This document shows positions 58,352 through 64,000 of a stretch of DNA of 64,000 nt, one piece after another. Source of the DNA: Ooceraea biroi (taxonomy: Eukaryota; Arthropoda; Insecta; Hymenoptera; Formicidae); NCBI RefSeq assembly GCF_003672135.1, contig NC_039518.1:8000136-8064135 (forward strand). The letters are read 5' to 3'. The position numbers were made by a program, and so were the translations under genes. The notes under the pieces are model-generated. The model was not told the DNA's origin, made no database searches, and was given only the letters and a program-made list of their open reading frames with translations. Within the stretch, counting starts at the first letter, position 1. Every line of letters starts with the position of its first letter.

Positions 58352-60927
58352 CTATCATCCCGCTTCCGCATCTCATCGATATGCGGGACAATTTAGCACG
58401 CAGCATCCGCCGGGAAGTTTGATCGCGCGCATATTCCGCAAAATATCGCGCGACTACCGCCGCTACCCGCGGGTGGATCCTGCACACGAGTTTAGCGAAT
58501 TTGTCGATGCTCGTGAGCGAAAAGTCGGCAAGAGCGTCGAACGCTACCTCGCTTCAATCCCCGGCCGCCATTCAAATATGCATCACGAATTTCAGAGCTT
58601 TCCCCGCATTCGCGCATCTAAATTATGTAAACGATAAACATGATTACGCGTTTAGAGTGACACGGGTGACCGCTCGCATACGTCACGCCGAAATTTTAAT
58701 CATTTAAACCGGATAATCAACGTATCCGCGCGCGCACATACCTCTAATCGGCATCAAACAGGGGCTGGTCGCGCGCGGTATTAACTTTTGCCCGCGCGTA
58801 ATTTCACGTTACTCTCTCCCTTCCTCCCTCGGTTCCCGTTTTTCCCCCTTTTTTGCAGCCTCCTTAATGCAGCAGTATCGGTCTGAAAATATTCCGAACG
58901 CTTTGCCCGCCGCGCTCCGACGAGGGAAGCAATTTTTGCCGCCAAATCGCGTTATATTCCGCGAGATACGGTGCCGACGTTGCCGCTGCGTAGCGTACCG
59001 TAGCACAGCGGCCACGTAAAAACTTGAGCGAAAGTGGAAAAATTCATGACGACGGAAATATTCCGCGGATGTGCCGGGCGCCGAAAATATTCCGCCTCGT
59101 CAGATGCAGATTCGCGCTACGCCGAATCACTCGCTCGCCCACGGTGCACCCGCCCTCGCATCAACCCCCGGCATCGCATCGACAGGAAGCGACCAGGTTG
59201 CCGCGACAGCGCGTTCAAAGTGGAATCAATGGACCGGCCGTCCCTTGGATTCGCCACCAAATTGCGTACTACGAGTTCGAGTCGATCGTGCGCCACTTTT
59301 CGTGCCATTTATTTATAATACTTTGTCCAAAACTCGCAAAAAGCGTCGCAACGTGCAAAACACCTGAATGCAGACGTCACGCGAATCGTAACGTTCCTCG
59401 CTGCTGGCGCGCTTCGAATTTTGCGTGAAACGGTGGTTTTCGCGTATTTTATTATGCACTCTTTCTATGCACGCGGCGCGTAGACGACCGTAGACATCTC
59501 GCACGGCGCATTTCAACAAAGTTATTCCTTTTACTTTGACCTGAATTTTATGCGCTTTCATCACGAGACACATTATGCATCGCCATTGACCCGTATTTCG
59601 GGAGCGTTTTATAAAATGTAAACATAAAAAGGCGGTGAAACTTTCGCGAAATGAGTCCGACGTTCCGCAAAGGGATCGCGTTGCACGCGGCCGGGGCGTT
59701 AGCAACTTCCATTCATTCCCCCCGTGTACGCGCTCAACGTTTCCGCTCGCGCGAGTGAAATCCGCACATCAGGACGCACGAAATGAGATTTTCCACTCGC
59801 GGACGAGCGCGTTCCGGCCCGCGACTGGACTTCATCGTCTTCATCAAACGCGCGCGTCCGTACCGTGGAAACTAGCAAAATGCGAGAAGCGCGAGAGCAG
59901 AAGAAAAGAGCGAGACCAGCTGTCAGCGTGCTGGTCCATCTTTCTCCAGCATCCTTCATCCGCGGCGTCGCCGTTTATTTCCCCATGTATCAAAAGACGA
60001 ACACTGCATGTAAAGACAGAATCCACGCAAAGTGTCCGCTTATCGCGCGTGATGTGACGCAACCGACGCGCCACTCGACCCTTGACGCATATATTCGTCT
60101 GCAACACCGACGAAACACGATCCGCGTGGCGTGCGCGCGATTATACGCGCCGGGATGACCGCTCATAATCGTCACGCTGCAATCGTCACCCCTATACCTG
60201 CGGCGCGCTACCGTAGCACCGATAACTACCCTCGCAACACGCGCTCGTACGTGATCGTGCGATGAACCTGACCCGAGCTTCTCTTTTCCTCGACGCAATT
60301 TCGCACGATGCGTGTGCATAGCCGAGCCCCAAAGAGCTCATGTCGCCATCGTCGTTGCGCGCTGCGAGAAAGTGTGTACACGCGCGCGAATGTGCGGCCG
60401 GCGGTGCGGCCACCCTTCACCCGCGCGTTCGCCACCACCGTCCGCCCCGTACGCATGTAGTACGCGGGCCACGCACGTATACGCGTATACGCAATTGCGC
60501 ACCGCAAACCCGCACCCTACGTACACACTCGCGCGCCTCGTCGCCACGAGCTAAAAGGCCGTGATCCAAACCATTTCCCGAAATTGCCCGTGGACGCCGT
60601 AACTCGTCGATTGACGTTTCACTGGCGGCCGCGGGCCGCGGCCATCGAGGGCCAGTCGCCCGGAGAACGGTTAAGAAGCTTAAAACACAGCTGGCCCCAC
60701 CTCTCTCTTTCTCTCTTTCCCTCTGCCGCGCGGTCTCTCTTTTCATCCCCCAACGCAGCCGCCGCTTTGATTCTGGTTCAACACGCGGGGCAGGGATCCT
60801 TTCCACCGGCGCTACATCGTACCGCGCGTTTAATTGCCCGGATTTTACGTGCCCGTCCCCTCCGTTATACCGCTCCGCCACCCGCCGGCTCAACACTGCC
60901 ACGGTTCTCCGCTGTTTTGTCGTGCTC
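58352..60927. repeat. Right-flank segment, copy 1 of a tandem duplication
   Basis: About 2.58 kb of CpG-rich sequence, repeated at 61488-64000 with very few differences. No recognised gene; stop-poor frames of up to about 170 codons overlap on both strands. It ends abruptly at a junction into LTR sequence near 60927. Confidence 0.88.
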
Positions 60928-61487
60928 ATCTTACAGCTCGGCCAGCCTGACGTTACATTCGTCCCCGAATGTCTCCAAATCGTCGGTTCACTCCACTTGA
61001 GTCCCTCCCAACCTCCATTTTTGGTTCACTCTTCTGAGTCCCTCCCAACCCCATGTTGGTTCACTCTTCTGAGTCCCTCCCAACTCCATGTTGGTTCACT
61101 CCTCCGATCCTTCCCAATCTTCATGTTGGTTCACTCCTCCGAGTCCTTCCCAATCTCCATGTTGGTTCACTCCTCTGAGTCCATCCCGACCTCCCTGTTC
61201 AGGCTTCACTACCGGCCAGCTGCTTCTCAACTCCCTCCTCTCCGAGGGGTAGCGGATGAATCTCAACTGTCTTCGAGGGGTAGCGGATTTTATCCCACTT
61301 CTGAATTGTAAGAGGCGAAAAATAACTAGGAGACTGCCTTAGATTTGAACTTGAACTCTCCGGGTCCTTGGTTCACACGCCTAGGTTTTAGGCTGTACGG
61401 CCAATACTCCTACTGTTGTGATCAACTTGTTTTCATTCCGATCCTCTATACGACCTGTCAGTCTCGACTATCTTTCCAGATCTTACA
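60928..61487 (-). mobile_element. TRIM array 5: one interior and one full LTR, minus orientation
   Basis: Starts a few bases inside an LTR edge (ATCTTACAGCTCGG), continues through one interior and a full LTR (61307-61487), then CTATCATCCCG exactly as at the right edge of array 4. It is a duplicate of about 57790-58351, carried with the neighbouring segment. Confidence 0.86.
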
Positions 61488-64000
61488 CTATCATCCCGCT
61501 TCCGCATCTCATCGATATGCGGGACAATTTAGCACGCAGCATCCGCCGGGAAGTTTGATCGCGCGCATATTCCGCAAAATATCGCGCGACTACCGCCGCT
61601 ACCCGCGGGTGGATCCTGCACACGAGTTTAGCGAATTTGTCGATGCTCGTGAGCGAAAAGTCGGCAAGAGCGTCGAACGCTACCTCGCTTCAATCCCCGG
61701 CCGCCATTCAAATATGCATCACGAATTTCAGAGCTTTCCCCGCATTCGCGCATCTAAATTATGTAAACGATAAACATGATTACGCGTTTAGAGTGACACG
61801 GGTGACCGCTCGCATACGTCACGCCGAAATTTTAATCATTTAAACCGGATAATCAACGTATCCGCGCGCGCACATACCTCTAATCGGCATCAAACAGGGG
61901 CTGGTCGCGCGCGGTATTAACTTTTGCCCGCGCGTAATTTCACGTTACTCTCTCCCTTCCTCCCTCGGTTCCCGTTTTTCCCCCTTTTTTGCAGCCTCCT
62001 TAATGCAGCAGTATCGGTCTGAAAATATTCCGAACGCTTTGCCCGCCGCGCTCCGACGAGGGAAGCAATTTTTGCCGCCAAATCGCGTTATATTCCGCGA
62101 GATACGGTGCCGACGTTGCCGCTGCGTAGCGTACCGTAGCACAGCGGCCACGTAAAAACTTGAGCGAAAGTGGAAAAATTCATGACGACGGAAATATTCC
62201 GCGGATGTGCCGGGCGCCGAAAATATTCCGCCTCGTCAGATGCAGATTCGCGCTACGCCGAATCACTCGCTCGCCCACGGTGCACCCGCCCTCGCATCAA
62301 CCCCCGGCATCGCATCGACAGGAAGCGACCAGGTTGCCGCGACAGCGCGTTCAAAGTGGAATCAATGGACCGGCCGTCCCTTGGATTCGCCACCAAATTG
62401 CGTACTACGAGTTCGAGTCGATCGTGCGCCACTTTTCGTGCCATTTATTTATAATACTTTGTCCAAAACTCGCAAAAAGCGTCGCAACGTGCAAAACACC
62501 TGAATGCAGACGTCACGCGAATCGTAACGTTCCTCGCTGCTGGCGCGCTTCGAATTTTGCGTGAAACGGTGGTTTTCGCGTATTTTATTATGCACTCTTT
62601 CTATGCACGCGGCGCGTAGACGACCGTAGACATCTCGCACGGCGCATTTCAACAAAGTTATTCCTTTTACTTTGACCTGAATTTTATGCGCTTTCATCAC
62701 GAGACACATTATGCATCGCCATTGACCCGTATTTCGGGAGCGTTTTATAAAATGTAAACATAAAAAGGCGGTGAAACTTTCGCGAAATGAGTCCGACGTT
62801 CCGCAAAGGGATCGCGTTGCACGCGGCCGGGGCGTTAGCAACTTCCATTCATTCCCCCCGTGTACGCGCTCAACGTTTCCGCTCGCGCGAGTGAAATCCG
62901 CACATCAGGACGCACGAAATGAGATTTTCCACTCGCGGACGAGCGCGTTCCGGCCCGCGACTGGACTTCATCGTCTTCATCAAACGCGCGCGTCCGTACC
63001 GTGGAAACTAGCAAAATGCGAGAAGCGCGAGAGCAGAAGAAAAGAGCGAGACCAGCTGTCAGCGTGCTGGTCCATCTTTCTCCAGCATCCTTCATCCGCG
63101 GCGTCGCCGTTTATTTCCCCATGTATCAAAAGACGAACACTGCATGTAAAGACAGAATCCACGCAAAGTGTCCGCTTATCGCGCGTGATGTGACGCAACC
63201 GACGCGCCACTCGACCCCTTGACGCATATATTCGTCTGCAACACCGACGAAACACGATCCGCGTGGCGTGCGCGCGATTATACGCGCCGGGATGACCGCT
63301 CATAATCGTCACGCTGCAATCGTCACCCCTATACCTGCGGCGCGCTACCGTAGCACCGATAACTACCCTCGCAACACGCGCTCGTACGTGATCGTGCGAT
63401 GAACCTGACCCGAGCTTCTCTTTTCCTCGACGCAATTTCGCACGATGCGTGTGCATAGCCGAGCCCCAAAGAGCTCATGTCGCCATCGTCGTTGCGCGCT
63501 GCGAGAAAGTGTGTACACGCGCGCGAATGTGCGGCCGGCGGTGCGGCCACCCTTCCACCCGCGCGTTCGCCACCACCGTCCGCCCCCGTACGCATGTAGT
63601 ACGCGGGCCACGCACGTATACGCGTATACGCAATTGCGCACCGCAAACCCGCACCCTACGTACACACTCGCGCGCCTCGTCGCCACGAGCTAAAAGGCCG
63701 TGATCCAAACCATTTCCCGAAATTGCCCGTGGACGCCGTAACTCGTCGATTGACGTTTCACTGGCGGCCGCGGGCCGCGGCCATCGAGGGCCAGTCGCCC
63801 GGAGAACGGTTAAGAAGCTTAAAACACAGCTGGCCCCACCTCTCTCTTTCTCTCTTTCCCTCTGCCGCGCGGTCTCTCTTTTCATCCCCCAACGCAGCCG
63901 CCGCTTTGATTCTGGTTCAACACGCGGGGCAGGGATCCTTTCCACCGGCGCTACATCGTACCGCGCGTTTAATTGCCCGGATTTTACGTGCCCGTCCCCT
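61488..64000. repeat. Right-flank segment, copy 2 (runs off the window)
   Basis: Second copy of 58352-60927, offset about 3136 bp, nearly identical (for example one extra C near 63220). Truncated by the window edge. Confidence 0.88.

Noticed and set aside
58352..60927. Stop-poor frames of 130-170 codons in the duplicated right flank
   Set aside because: Several overlap on both strands, no domains are visible, and identity between the two copies comes from the duplication and not from coding conservation.

Overview
The window looks like nuclear DNA of a hymenopteran insect, most likely an ant. The evidence is CpG-rich, intron-like sequence without recognisable exons, several Tc1/mariner-type transposons, and a small LTR retroelement of the TRIM type, a class that has been reported from ants. 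There is one 100-N scaffold gap (45516-45615). I recognise no conserved host protein. The only host gene I can propose is a small membrane-protein gene on the minus strand (44570-44785) with a TATA box, a long leader without upstream ATGs and a poly(A) signal.

Left third (1-20511). Three DNA transposon families are present and each is expanded inside its own terminal inverted repeats (TIRs). A mariner with TTGGGTTGG ends (2720-6411) holds four head-to-tail units. A DD41D Tc1/mariner-superfamily element with about 151-bp TIRs (8759-14959) holds five units of exactly 1221 bp. A second mariner with TTAGG ends (16643-20511) holds five units of about 666-689 bp, and the broken end of another copy opens the window (1-764). 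All transposase copies are damaged.

Middle (20514-33710). This is mostly CpG-rich, low-complexity sequence with simple repeats and one 589-bp MITE of nested palindromes (23505-24093). A TTAA-flanked 376-bp MITE lies further right (46225-46600).

Right half (33715-64000). Tandem arrays of a 519-bp unit occur at five places. I interpret the unit as a TRIM: a 181-bp LTR with TGTAAGA...TCTTACA ends, a 13-nt match to the 3' region of tRNA-Leu where a primer-binding site should be, and a 338-bp interior made largely of 36-bp minisatellite repeats. Neighbouring units share LTRs. Each LTR also carries a tRNA-Leu-like stretch with A-box and B-box-like blocks followed by T5, so it may have an internal Pol III promoter. 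Target-site duplications (AATC around array 1, CTAT around array 4) show two independent insertions in opposite orientations. The 2.8-kb spacer between them is present twice (37735-40571 and 52727-55540), and a 3.14-kb block is tandemly repeated at the right edge. This points to recombination through the arrays, or to assembly error. Parts of the duplicated sequence have many single-base indels, which favours caution.

The common theme is tandem amplification: every major transposon in the window has become an array. Whether that is biology or assembly is the main open question.
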